Shown here: piece after piece, positions 10,814-22,000 of the stretch
Numbering within the stretch: the stretch's first letter is position 1
Layout: every line of letters starts with the position of its first letter
Source of the DNA: Owenia fusiformis
Taxonomy: Eukaryota > Annelida > Polychaeta > Sabellida > Oweniidae
DNA: 64,000 nt
Direction of reading: 5' to 3'
Assembly: GCA_903813345.2 (NCBI GenBank)
Contig: CAIIXF020000005.1
Span: forward strand, 30,197,375-30,261,374
Notes under the pieces: generated by a model
Told to the model about the DNA's origin: nothing
Databases searched by the model: none
The model's input: only the letters and a program-made list of their open reading frames with translations
Program-made: the position numbers and the translations under genes

Positions 10814-11638
10814 AGGGGTCATTCATCAAGCTATCGCAATCACTGCGACGTCGCAGACACTGCGACCACCATGCGACGTCGCAGTGACTGCGACCTATTC
10901 ATTAACAAATCGCAGTCTGCGATGTCCATGCGACCAGTCGCAGTGATTACCACGTGGACGTGCTTGTACACGTGTTAGTTATCCTTTCGAGATCCTCTTG
11001 TATCATTTCGTAAACTTTTATAATAGTTAACCCTAGACATGTGACATCGCAAAATAAGGTCCACATCATCGTTTATTTGAAGAGGATCTGTACGATCTCT
11101 AAGTACGCGTTCTCTACGCAGAGCATTACGGTTGAAATCAACCATCAGTTGCTCCATTTCGAACGAATAAACGCTTCCAAGATTGACAATATGGATACTG
11201 AGTGGGCACAGCCACGTGGGTCAAAACCACGTGTAACGCACAATCACTGCGACTGGTCGCACGGTGAAGTACTTAAAAATACAAGCCGAAAACTAGCTGT
11301 TTTTGGTAGCATCACAAACATGTTAAACATAATGCATATGCTCTGCAATTTTAATATAACATGGATCGAATATCGAACTATACGTCCTAGAATTTCTATA
11401 TAATTTCATAAAGAAATTCAACTAATTTAAGACATTTTTCGTGAACTAAAATCACTGCGACTGGGTACCACCAGTCGCTTAAATTTGGGCCATTTTAGGG
11501 GTATTTCACTGCGACGTCACAGAAAATTCTACCGATCGCAGTAACACGAGATTGATGAATAGGACATTATCGCTAAAAAGGGCCCTTGCGACATCGCAGG
11601 CTTGCGACGTGCTTGCGATAGCTTGATGAATGACCCCT
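10814..11638. mobile_element. PIF/Harbinger-like non-autonomous DNA transposon
   Basis: Perfect 26-bp inverted ends start AGGGGTCATTCATCAAGCTA and are flanked by the 3-bp repeat CTG (10811-10813 and 11639-11641). The subterminal parts are crowded with GCGACGTCGCAG-type palindromic motifs. Three-bp CWG/TWA target duplications are typical of Harbinger elements. The minus-strand reading frame inside (10975-11157) resembles the N-terminus of a HARBI1-like transposase, which supports the assignment. About 825 bp is far too short for an autonomous element. Confidence 0.85.
10975..11157 (-). pseudogene. HARBI1-like transposase N-terminal remnant
   Basis: Sixty codons with RRERVLRDRTDPL and DDVDLILRCHMSR. 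The pattern RR-x-R-x-x-R-x-R-x-(N/D)-P-L ... D-D ... R-(F/C)-x-(M/L)-(S/R)-R is characteristic of the start of animal Harbinger transposases, from family knowledge. The frame then stops, and no DDE catalytic domain follows within the element. Only the first part of the gene was kept. Confidence 0.6.
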
Positions 11639-11641
11639 CTG

Positions 11642-12020
11642 GGCGCTAATTACAGGGAATAAAGTAATCAATGTTTGCGACAAGAAAATACTATAAAAAA
11701 TGAATAAATAGAGAGTAAAAAACATTGTCATCTTAAACAAACATTTGAATTATGTTTTTATTGAACAACTGAATAAATAAATGAAATGTTTCAAATTAGA
11801 CATATTGTAATCCTGCTAAAAAATGTACATATATATTATCTTAATCCTACCTTGATTGTATCATTTTACATTTTAAATTAATTCCTATTTATAAAATATA
11901 TTTCTGTAAAACACAATTTGTAATTGTAATCTCTGTAATACACACCTAGTATTTTCTAGATAAATCATGAATATGATCAAAGCTTAAACAATCTTTCATT
12001 GTAAGCTGTTGAAGGAAGAC
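11642..12020. other. Upstream region of SMB gene copy 2
   Basis: The last about 90 bp (TGTAATACACACCTAGTATTTTCTAGATAAATCA ending at the start codon) match the upstream region of copy 1 at about 3990-4075 (TGTAATGCACATCTAGTATTTCCTAGATAAATCA). This shared block is the likely core promoter/5' UTR. The rest is AT-rich and unassigned. Confidence 0.5.
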
Positions 12021-13715
12021 ATGGGTTTGAAAACTCAAATTCTATTTTTTGTCATCATTCTAACACTTATCATACATAATGGGAAAGTTTTTTCACAGTT
12101 GCGTGGTAGTGGCAAACAAAAACGATTTAATGGGAAACAACAAGCAAAAAGTACAACTGCACAAGCGCCTAGAGTGGACAATGGTCTAGCAACAGGACGA
12201 ATCTTTCAAAATGCATCTTCTACAAATAATCCTGAATGCTTTCTGAGAGTCAATGAGGTAGATTGTGTATCCGGTAAGAGGTCATGCAAGGAAAGGTGTG
12301 GCTGGAATGTAAGTGAGACATCAGACTTTTATTGCCAATGTGATGCCAAGTGTGCTGATTATGGAGATTGCTGCTCCGATTATATTAAAGAGTGTGTAAA
12401 GAACAGAACTACTGACCACTTTATTGATATCAGACAGAGCAAAAGAGGGGAGTACAAATGCTTAGATGTCGGCCGTAAGTGGGTGTATTTGCGGGCAACA
12501 TGTCTCCCTGAGTATCGGGGAATGCTACTTGACACAGACTGCCACAACAGCAATGGTATTCTTGGCAAAAACCCTGTTGAAGATGTTTCCACTGGTGAAC
12601 AATATAAAAATATCCACTGCGCTCTCTGTAACAATGTCAATGACACAGCACAAATGTGGAAAAACAATATCTCGTGTCCCCTTAAACTGATCTCGAGCGA
12701 GGAATTTCAACATACTGATCTGAACACTATGTTAATGCTTTTAACTAATCAAGAATGTCATACAGAGTTCATTGCACCTAACTCTTCACGAAATTGTGTT
12801 CCCTTTGAGTACACATGCACTCATTGCTTGGACACTGGCTTATTGGACAGATGTGCACAAGGAGGACTTCAGGGCATAGTTTACCAGTTTGTAACTTACT
12901 ACAACTGGAACTGTATTCTTTGCAACCATCATCTCACACAAACACCAACACCAAGAGAACTGTGTTCAGATATTCGATTCATGTTCAGTCGAGGCCTACC
13001 ATACATGCTATTCTCTCTACAAATTTTGGTAGATATGGTCAGCAAGGACAACTACAAGTATAAGGTAAATACAGAGGGTGAAATATTTGGTATGAAAAAG
13101 CTAGAGTTTCAATGTGACAAAATCAATGGGTGCAAAGCAAATTCATGTCCAATGGGCTTTGCTAAAAAGAATGCCTCTTGTGTTCTGGTTCAAGATCTTG
13201 TAGAAATTTCGCTAACTCTTAAAACATATCCTCCATTAGTAGCAATGACTTCAGTTTTTTTCAAGAAAATGTCTGATATGATTTCACAAGTTTTCAAACC
13301 TTTGGGATTCCTCAATAAAGAAGCAGTAAAATGCAAATCAGTCTGTGGGAACATAATGGTGTTCACTTTTAATATCACAAAGCCTCCAGATTTCAAACTA
13401 AATTGGACAAATAATGAGAATGTGTCTGAGATGGAATGGAAAGTTGAACAATATCTTAAGGACTTGAAACTAGAAGCTGATGTACTTATTTCACACAAGT
13501 TGATATTAGTAGACACAGGGTCTTCAGATACACAGTCTACAGATACAAAAAGTAGAGATAAAGAGAGTAGGGGAAATGGAGGAAAAGAGAAAAGTTTAGA
13601 TACACAATGCACAGATAAACAGAGTTGTGGAAATGGAGGAAAAGAGAAAAGTTCAGATCATATTCAAATTGTTTGGATAGCTTCATGCTTACTTTGCATC
13701 ATCAATTTATATTGA
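12021..13715 (+). CDS. Secreted/GPI-anchored somatomedin-B domain protein, copy 2
   Basis: Single-exon gene of 564 codons, close to copy 1 over its whole length and flanks, so the two are a recent tandem duplication. ATG at 12021; the upstream in-frame codon matching copy 1's ATG at 4064 is TTG here. Signal peptide about 1-25, the same eight-cysteine SMB domain (CKERCGW ... CADYGDCC), the YKNIHCALCNN and YNWNCILCNHH cysteine motifs, and a hydrophobic C-terminal tail. The linker before the tail holds an extra repeat of about 20 residues (…GNGGKEKS twice), which explains the greater length. Copy 1 has the unit once; the truncated copy 3 has it twice. PolyA signal AATAAA at about 14097. No seven-helix domain is present. 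Confidence 0.85.
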   Translation: MGLKTQILFFVIILTLIIHNGKVFSQLRGSGKQKRFNGKQQAKSTTAQAPRVDNGLATGRIFQNASSTNNPECFLRVNEVDCVSGKRSCKERCGWNVSETSDFYCQCDAKCADYGDCCSDYIKECVKNRTTDHFIDIRQSKRGEYKCLDVGRKWVYLRATCLPEYRGMLLDTDCHNSNGILGKNPVEDVSTGEQYKNIHCALCNNVNDTAQMWKNNISCPLKLISSEEFQHTDLNTMLMLLTNQECHTEFIAPNSSRNCVPFEYTCTHCLDTGLLDRCAQGGLQGIVYQFVTYYNWNCILCNHHLTQTPTPRELCSDIRFMFSRGLPYMLFSLQILVDMVSKDNYKYKVNTEGEIFGMKKLEFQCDKINGCKANSCPMGFAKKNASCVLVQDLVEISLTLKTYPPLVAMTSVFFKKMSDMISQVFKPLGFLNKEAVKCKSVCGNIMVFTFNITKPPDFKLNWTNNENVSEMEWKVEQYLKDLKLEADVLISHKLILVDTGSSDTQSTDTKSRDKESRGNGGKEKSLDTQCTDKQSCGNGGKEKSSDHIQIVWIASCLLCIINLY

Positions 13716-13858
13716 AATTACATGTACAATGGAGAAGCAAAATATAACAAGTAGTGAATAAACATTGAGTAAGAAATAGTGCCATCCTACCTAAAAATGC
13801 AAACATTTACATGTATAATTTGTTTTCATTCAACAACTTCAAGGGAGGTCATTAATGT

Positions 13859-14043
13859 AATATTGTATTGTATTTTGTTTACCACCAATGAAGGTGAGCA
13901 ATACCTCTTGGGTATATCCCGTATATATACGGTCGTAATTTACGTAATTAACCTGGAAGATAGACCCAGAAACCCCTCCTTGAAGGAGCCCTGTGTTCTT
14001 TTATGTGCACTTATACATAGACATATACACACCACAATGTATT
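13859..14043. mobile_element. ~185-bp insertion specific to SMB copy 2's 3' flank
   Basis: Copy 1 reads ATTAATGTAAT-GATCTACCAAGG without interruption at about 5843. In copy 2, about 185 bp are inserted between these two halves, beginning ATTGTATTGTATTTTG and ending CCACAATGTATT. The ends suggest a short duplication around AATGTA(A/T)T. No family is recognised and there is no convincing gene in it. Confidence 0.6.
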
Positions 14044-14109
14044 GATCTACCAAGGCCTTCCTAGTATGTAATAATTAGCTGCAAATTCATATTGCAAATA
14101 AACAAAAGT

Positions 14110-15750
14110 TAACCTTTAAAAATCAACAAATGAATGAATGAAATGTTTTAAATTGGAAATATTGTAATCCTGCACAAAAATGTAAACATATACTGGTTAC
14201 ATACTGGTAAATAAAACAGGTGCACATTTAATTGAATCAAAAACTTTTTAAAGTGGTGCTTTCCTCTAAACTTAACTAACAATTCAATTTCATGTCTCAT
14301 AAAATCCCCTTATTGAACATTGCTAGATGAATTTTTCATATTTATGATGTCAATTTATGATAAAAAGTCACACTTACGATTTTGTAAGTTGTTCTATTCA
14401 TTCCTTTCTAATTTTTTACCATATTTCAAAATTCCCCATTTGACGAAACATACATACAGGTTGTATCTCTACATACGTTGTGCCTCTAAATGTTTGGTAT
14501 GATAAGAAAAATTAAAGATATGACTGATAAAGCACCATACACCCTTTTCTAATTTGCAGAGGGTATTATTTTAATCCTACCATGATTGTATCATACATGT
14601 ATTTAGATAATGCATTTTATTTTAATCTCTAATTATAAAATATATGTCATGTGAGATAGATTTAATCTTATGTTACTTTATGATACATGTGAAATAGCTA
14701 CACAAACATTATGAGCACATAAGCATACACTTTATAAAGAATAAAATCCTAGAAAAAATTGATATCTTAGTGATATACAAAGTCTAGTGAGTTCTCAACT
14801 GTATTAGAGTTTATATTAGAGTATATTAGAGTACAGCACCCAAGAGTTAATTGCAGTAGAACTTTTGTATTAGGTGGAATGCCCTCGGGACCACAAAACC
14901 TGTTCTACTTGTGACTGTTCCACTTGTAGAAGTTCATTAACATGGAGTCAATGGGTCCCAGGACCTTTAGAAACCTGTTCTATTCAGTCGATATGTTACA
15001 ACATGCGCAAAGCTCTATTTAGTGATATTTTCATTTCAAATATGGCGGCCAATCCGATGTCTGACGACCCTTACAAAGAATCTAGGCAGTGTGCATTTTT
15101 ACCTCCTGTGAAATAACAAGTGGAATTTAGTAATTTAGTAATTTTAACATGCGCAGAAGTCCCATTTTCGTTGTACCATATTGACTGTACTTGTGAGGTG
15201 TTTCACTTAAAAAGGTTCATAATTTATCACACCCCAATTTTGTGTAAATCAGTCATACATTGAAATATGTAGCCAAAAAATCAGTTGGACATATATTTCA
15301 TTGTAGATATCAAATTCCCTAAACGCCGTAAACCTCCTTGACGTCGTATGATTCCAAAGAGAAATTAATTTCTCGGAATTTTTTCATTTATATTGGAAAC
15401 TGAAGTGTCTGGATGATATATAAAAATTGTTTTGTTTATCTTATCAATATTTCAAGATGATAGGGCTAGAATTGTAGAAACTATGACAATTTTCGTGAAA
15501 GATTATCATTTTTTTCTTGAAAAATGTCGTGCTTTCTAGAAGGTTTGGGAAGTTTTAGACCGTGTTCAGACAAGATGTCGAGACGTAGTGATACTAGAGG
15601 TATGTCTGCATGGTATGGGCAATGTCTTTACGAAAGGGAAATGACCATATTCTGTCAATACGTCGAAATAAATGAGTACTTACATATCTCCCGCCTGAAA
15701 TGCTTGTATGTCGCCGTAAACTTCCGGTGTTACGACGTATAAGAGAATGG
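14110..15750. other. Spacer between SMB copy 2 and LTA4H; partial repeat copies
   Basis: No gene is recognised on either strand. About 14870-15000 holds a diverged copy of the repeat at 6880-6996 (GGAGTCAATGGGTCCCAGG, AACCTGTTC). I looked on the minus strand for the missing C-terminal exons of the LTA4H-like gene (for example a W-L-x-x-P-G-x-P-P motif) and did not see them here. Confidence 0.45.
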
Positions 15751-16050
15751 GGTGTGTTTATAGGCCACAGGACTTCAAAAACCTGTTCCACTTGTGAGTT
15801 GGTTCATTGAGTTAATGGGCTACAGGACTTTAAAAACCCATTCCACCTGTGAGGTGTTTCACTTACCAAGGTGTTCCAATTAGCAGTTTCTAATGATCAT
15901 GTATTTGATGTCTACAATCTTTCCCCACAATACACACTAAATGTAGCAATCAATGAATCGTAATATCCAAATTCAAGAAAAAATCCAAACAAGATATTAG
16001 AGAGTTCAAAACTCACAGATTAAAATTACATGTATCATCTGCTTGGACAT
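15750..16050. repeat. Intron repeat shared with 6691-6996
   Basis: Reverse-complement match of about 300 bp to 6691-6996. It includes two internal partial units (ACAGGACTTCAAAAACCTGTTCC and ACAGGACTTTAAAAACCCATTCC). It abuts the donor site of LTA4H-like exon 10, and the match runs a few bases into the exon. This copy, within its gene, is the probable source. Confidence 0.7.
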
Positions 16051-16054
16051 TTAC

Positions 16055-19000
16055 CTTATCTTTGAAGTATGAGTAGAGGAATGTTTTCCATTCTGCAGTG
16101 TCAAGGGATTTGTACTGGTACTGCTTGATATACTCTCTCAGGAATGGTTCAAACACATCTGTAGATAAAATATTGCGATGTAGTAAGTACAATAGCCACA
16201 AGGTCGACAAATTAATGGCAGTCTGGGTCTGTCTAATCATGAAGGAAGGTAAAGAAATAAGAAATAAAGAAATAAACAGACCTCAAATTCAACGACATTT
16301 TTATCAACTAATTCTTTTATCGCCCATCAAAATAATTAAATTTCTATCATTTTCTAATTGAAATAAAGTATAAAATGTATGTTCATTCAACTTTATTCGG
16401 AACTTTGGATTCCTTTTTCAATTCTTATTCGCCTGGCTCACCTGGACCTCCTAGCTTCTGCTCTAGGTAGAACAATAGATTGGAACCTTTCTCATAAGGC
16501 ACAGTTCCAAATGCATCATCAGGGTCTATTCCTGTGAGATCTGGGGTGAGTTTGGTCAATACATTGTCTGCACCACGAATATCTATCTAAAACAACATAA
16601 TGTGAGCATATGTAAATCCAGGAATGGAGTATTTTCTGTAAAAATAACTCCAAGGAATCACTGACCAGGAATCTACATATTTCTTGAAACATTAAAACAT
16701 ACCAATCCTTCTTTTAATATTCGAGTCTTACAAATATAATGACCCAAGGGTGGCTCCAGGGAAGGTCAAAATGCCAAGCATAGTGAAACAAACCAGATAC
16801 AGGCATGAAAGAAAGTGTGCTAAATTCAACGCCCCATGTGTTAATTGAGCCTAGGACCCTCAAATCCAAAGCCTGTGGCTCTACCATCTGAGCTATAAAG
16901 GCTTAAGCTAGGATTGTTGTCCAGAAGTAGGAAATTGCCATCCAGGAGTTTGTTTTTGGTACGATCCTAAGTTACGATTCCAGGAAAACCATTGTCTGCT
17001 TTTTGACGAACAATGACATACGACCGAATATTAAGTTACAACTGTTCCAAAAACAGACCCCCGGGTCATTACACAAATAAGTAAAGGCAGCCCAATACCT
17101 CATATTGTAGTGCCTTCATTCCCCCTATAGCTGAGAAATGTCTGTGAGGCTCGCCATGTAACCGTCCTGCAATTTTCCTCTCAAGGAACACAGTGTAACC
17201 TTCATTTAACCTGTAAATATAAATGTGATAAACATATACATATACTGTACATAAAATGTATATGCTGCAGAAACCCCACATTCTGATAAATAGTTTCTAT
17301 ACCAATAGTCCTACTCCATAATTAAATATGTTCTACAGCTAAGATCCAGGAATTCTGACACTATTTTAAGAAAATGTTGTTTTTTTTTTTCAATAATAAA
17401 TCTTTATTTTCACATATTATTTTACAGGTTATTAATGTTGTTTACTGTAGAAGGAGAGAGACAGAGAAAGAAAATGTTTTGATTAACCATTTGTTACAGA
17501 CAACGAATGCTGACTTCTGAACACCAACCACCAAACATTAAACATCATCCACAAAAAAATTGGAGACTATAACACTATGTCACCAATTCTGGTGGTGACA
17601 TAACCACGGGTGGTGGTGACATAATAAAATTGGGTCACTAACTTACCAGAAATGTTCGAATGTTTTATTTGTGACAAGATTTCCTGTCCAACTGTGACTG
17701 ATTTCATGAGCCACCACATCTGCCAGGGACCTGTCACCTGCCTAGGTTCAAAAATGAGAAACTGATAAAATGAATCACCACAAAAATACAAACATGAATG
17801 GAATTTCAGATGTAATAAGTCAACACTTCAATCTCAATCTAACTTTTATTTATACTTCATATATTCAATATGTTACTTTGACACTTCTAGCTGTCAGCTG
17901 GTTATTTTGACCCATCTGTCTGAATAATGTAAATCTTTGTTCCTATGGGTTCTACTCACCAGAAGTGTGGGGGTTACAAATGTAAGGCAGGGGTTCTCCA
18001 TGCCTCCATATGGGAATGATGGGGGAAGAACTAAGAGATCGTATATTCCCCATACATAGGGTCCAGCTATTGCCTCTGCTGTTTGTAACATTTGTTCAGT
18101 CTAAAATAAAAACCATATCTTTTAAGATAAAAAAAAGTTTGAGAAGCTACATTTTCCAAACCATTGCTTTTAGGATCTACAGTAATTGAAAGATTACAAA
18201 AATATAAAAGGAATTAACATGAAAAAATGTCTCCATCTGGTTGAAACTGCAAAGTGTAACCATTTATTACAAACGCCAAGGCTGAATGTTAAATCAATGC
18301 CAAAGGTCGAGGTCGACCACTGGTTACAACATATAGTGGCAATAACGATGTGTCTTGAAAGCGACTTAATAAAATACATGTTCATTTTAAAGATTCTTAC
18401 CTCGGCAAACTCATATGCAGATTCATCTACCAGTTCTTTCTCAGACCACACTTTGGATCTTGGCCCAATATCTCTGAAAATATGCAATTATGTGATGTGA
18501 CAGTTGTTTGACAAACATGAATTCTTAAGCCCATCAATATTGTACTGTACAGTATTGTACTATCAATCAGGGTCTGTTGGGTTCAAGGTTATATTTATTA
18601 AAAATTCCATTTTTTGTAATACGAGGTCAAATTTACAGGTCATCTGGAAAGGTCAACTTTATAATAATATCAAAAATTTGATCATTTTTCTTCTTGCGCT
18701 CCAAAAAAACTTTGTCAAATTATAAAGACAATGGAATATGGCATGGGGACTCACAAGTGTATCACAGTTTATACTAAGAAGTGTTCTAATCATCAAAAAA
18801 CAACATAAGAGATATTACATGAGTCTTATTTAGATATCAGGGACAAAATACAAAATATGAGATGGGACGTGCATTTAGCTAAGAAACAAAGGAGATATCA
18901 GCCCAGAATGCACAACCTACCTGCTTTCCAAAGCTCCGCCTACTATTGCAATGAGATATGCTGGGATTGGAACCTTCTGGTTAAACTTGTATGTAGTTTT

Positions 19001-22000
19001 ACTGCAATCTTTCTTGCATGGTTCATTCCCTGTTCTTTCTGCACTCATTAGGATCACTATGTCTGATGGCGCAGTTATCTAGAATGTAAAACATAGATAC
19101 TGTATAGTTACATATGAATGGTGTATTTTGTACAAAATTGATAATTTAAAATAAGAGGGTTGGATTGAAGCAAACTTGATTGAAAAATCAAATGAATAAT
19201 TTGCTTGTAAAGTTCCTTCCAGCTATACTACATGTAGTATATCTTTGTCATACCTTGAAAAATATTTCTAACCATATTACAACAGTGTTTATACCTAGAG
19301 TCAGAGAAGGGGATGATCCATGGATTTTTCAAATCTTGTTTTTCGTGTGGTATAAAAATAGATTTATCAACCAAAGAAAAATGTGTGGCGGCAGATCTGT
19401 GAGTGAATCCCCTTGTATCACTTACCTCTGCAGTATATGAAGTTTTAATGGCTGGGGAGTCCTGACAAGGTACCATACTCCTGGCATGTATAGCCTCACA
19501 CTGACTGAATAAATATGGCTGTCTCTTGCCAATGGTCTGTTCTGGCTTCAACCATTGCAGGGCAGTTGATTTAGGTGATGTTTCATACTCTATCTTTACT
19601 GAGACACTGGAATAAGGGAGAATTCATTTGTAATATGTCAATTCTCCTTTTCGTGGTTCGCTCTTTGAATCAGAACGTTCGCAAATATGTACTGAAAAAG
19701 CACTCAAAAAGGACAAAATTTGATTGGTCAATATTTTCCCACTATGCATATCGCGTAGCTATCTGCGTGACCCGAAAGTTCTAAATCAAACTTATTCCGC
19801 AATTTTGTTTTTACACCCGCACGCTTAATAAAACAATGACACCATCGAAAGTATTCTTCTTTGTCATTGCTTTATTAGTCAGTATACCGAGTTTAATCAA
19901 TAAAAGATTGTACAATGAACAAAAAAATTCGGAAACGAGTACTATAGATTTGCTTTCGGACCACTGAACAGATTGACCTAGATAATAACGACGCGTCTTC
20001 TTTGCTCTACTGCTCAGTTGTTGTGGGTCTTCAACGTAACTCTATAATGTAATTTGAAGATGAATACTTTTATTCAGTTGTTGCATTGGTGTTGCAGTTT
20101 GTAGTGCGGTAAGATTGGCATGAACGTATTAAAAGTCGAATGGAATTGTCTTTTCTAATATGGCGACTAGTCAACTGATCACGTGACCTTCTCTTCCGGA
20201 ATATTTTCTCACTTTTCAATCATCGTTTTCACCACGCTATCAATCAACGCAATGAAAAAAATAGCTGTTATATTAAGATTAATAAGAGATCAATCGTTTC
20301 TAATAATTTTTTCTGTACTCTCGTACGGGAATATGAACGAATATATCGTTTGAAAAATAGGTGTGAAAATCCCCATGTTAAACCTATGAAGGAAAACAAG
20401 GAAGTATAAATTTGTTCCTCCGCGAACTGCATCATGGGAAATATTTTGACCTTATAAGGAAAGATTTTCGCGCCTCCTCTTTTGAAGAGGGAACAATGAT
20501 TTCGAGAATTGATGAATGGTATTTCAGTCATGTGTTAAAATACAAAATACGGAAAATGATGACATGTAATTAGCAGGACGTAGGTACATTCGTAACAGTT
20601 TTTAAAGTTGTACAATTTTTACAGATAGCCTTGGCAGTTTACTTTTTCATTATCTAAAGTGGATGATAAATGCCTCTGTTAGTAGACATACAAGGCAGGT
20701 TACAAAAATCAAAACTAAGAAGATACCAAACTTTTATATTAAATTCCTTCTTTAAATGATGTTAAGATAGAAATATAATTAAGCAAACATCTAAACTAAT
20801 ATTAAATAAACTAATGCTTTAACTGTTTTTAATAATATTTTATATTCAGTTTAATAGATTTGAAAAGACCCCTTATCATTATCTTTTTACCTTTGTAAGT
20901 CTGGTGAATCAAGTTCTACTTGTAATTTAGAACCAAAGGCCTGTACAGCATCGTCCAATGTATGCTTCAGTTCTTGACCTGTAACGTTGTTGAGAACTTT
21001 TTTTATCTTCAAGTCCCTTGTATCGAGTATCTACAAGTGGAGTGTTATTCTTCAAATATATTAGAACACTATAAAAGTTTTGAAATCATAAATGTTGTGA
21101 TAGTATTGTTTTAATAAAGCAAACATATGTTTTTTCTGTCTATGTACAAAAAATCAAAAATCAAATGATTTGTGATATTTATATGAAAATTATAAAATTT
21201 AGAAAAGAGAAACACATGTTTTACATACAGTAGGACAATAAGGTTATGAAGTAACAAAATGTCATCACTTGGTTGCTAATAGTATAAAAGAGGACATCTA
21301 CATGTACGTCAAACTTTTGTGATAATTCACTGCAATAATCTTGAAGTTCCAGACTGATATTGTCATTAACTAAAATCTGAAAATATCCTTACAAGTCCAT
21401 TTGAGTTCAATGTTTGAGTTTCAAGCTAATCTGACAATTAGTTCTCGAGATATTGATTGCTATATCAAGATAATAAGAAGAAGAAAATATCTTGATTCAG
21501 GGCCACCTCCTCACAATTTATTTTGGGTATCCGAAACTGAGGTGACAGTCTTAAAATTAAATGACTTTAGATTTCTTTTTAAAAGTTTCATTTTCAAATT
21601 TTCTGCAAAAGTTGGCAGTCGATACTGGTATTAATCATATAACGAAACACACAATACAGATATGTAGGAATTGCATTTGATTACCATATTCTCTCTAAAA
21701 AGTGCACATCTCCAAAAGAGATTTTTATGATGAATACGGTCTCACGAAAATTGAAAATTGACTTACCAGCAAACAAGATTTTATTCTTTTTACTGCAAGG
21801 CTTTGAGGTTTTTGATATTTTCTTGATTACATTTGATGAAGAGGAAGCAATTTGACGCCAGTAAGGAGTAAGGTATTTGGACTTTTGCATGTCATTGGTC
21901 CTATATTTGGAATTCAAACCTCAATCATGCTATTCTGGCCAGATATTGCAAATGGGATGCGCTATGCCTTATTTTCACAAATGGACCAATCAGATTGCGA

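Noticed and set aside
16880-16903. tRNA gene
   Set aside because: The A box is good but the B box is degenerate (GGTCCTAGGCTC) and the stems do not close; a SINE head explains it better.
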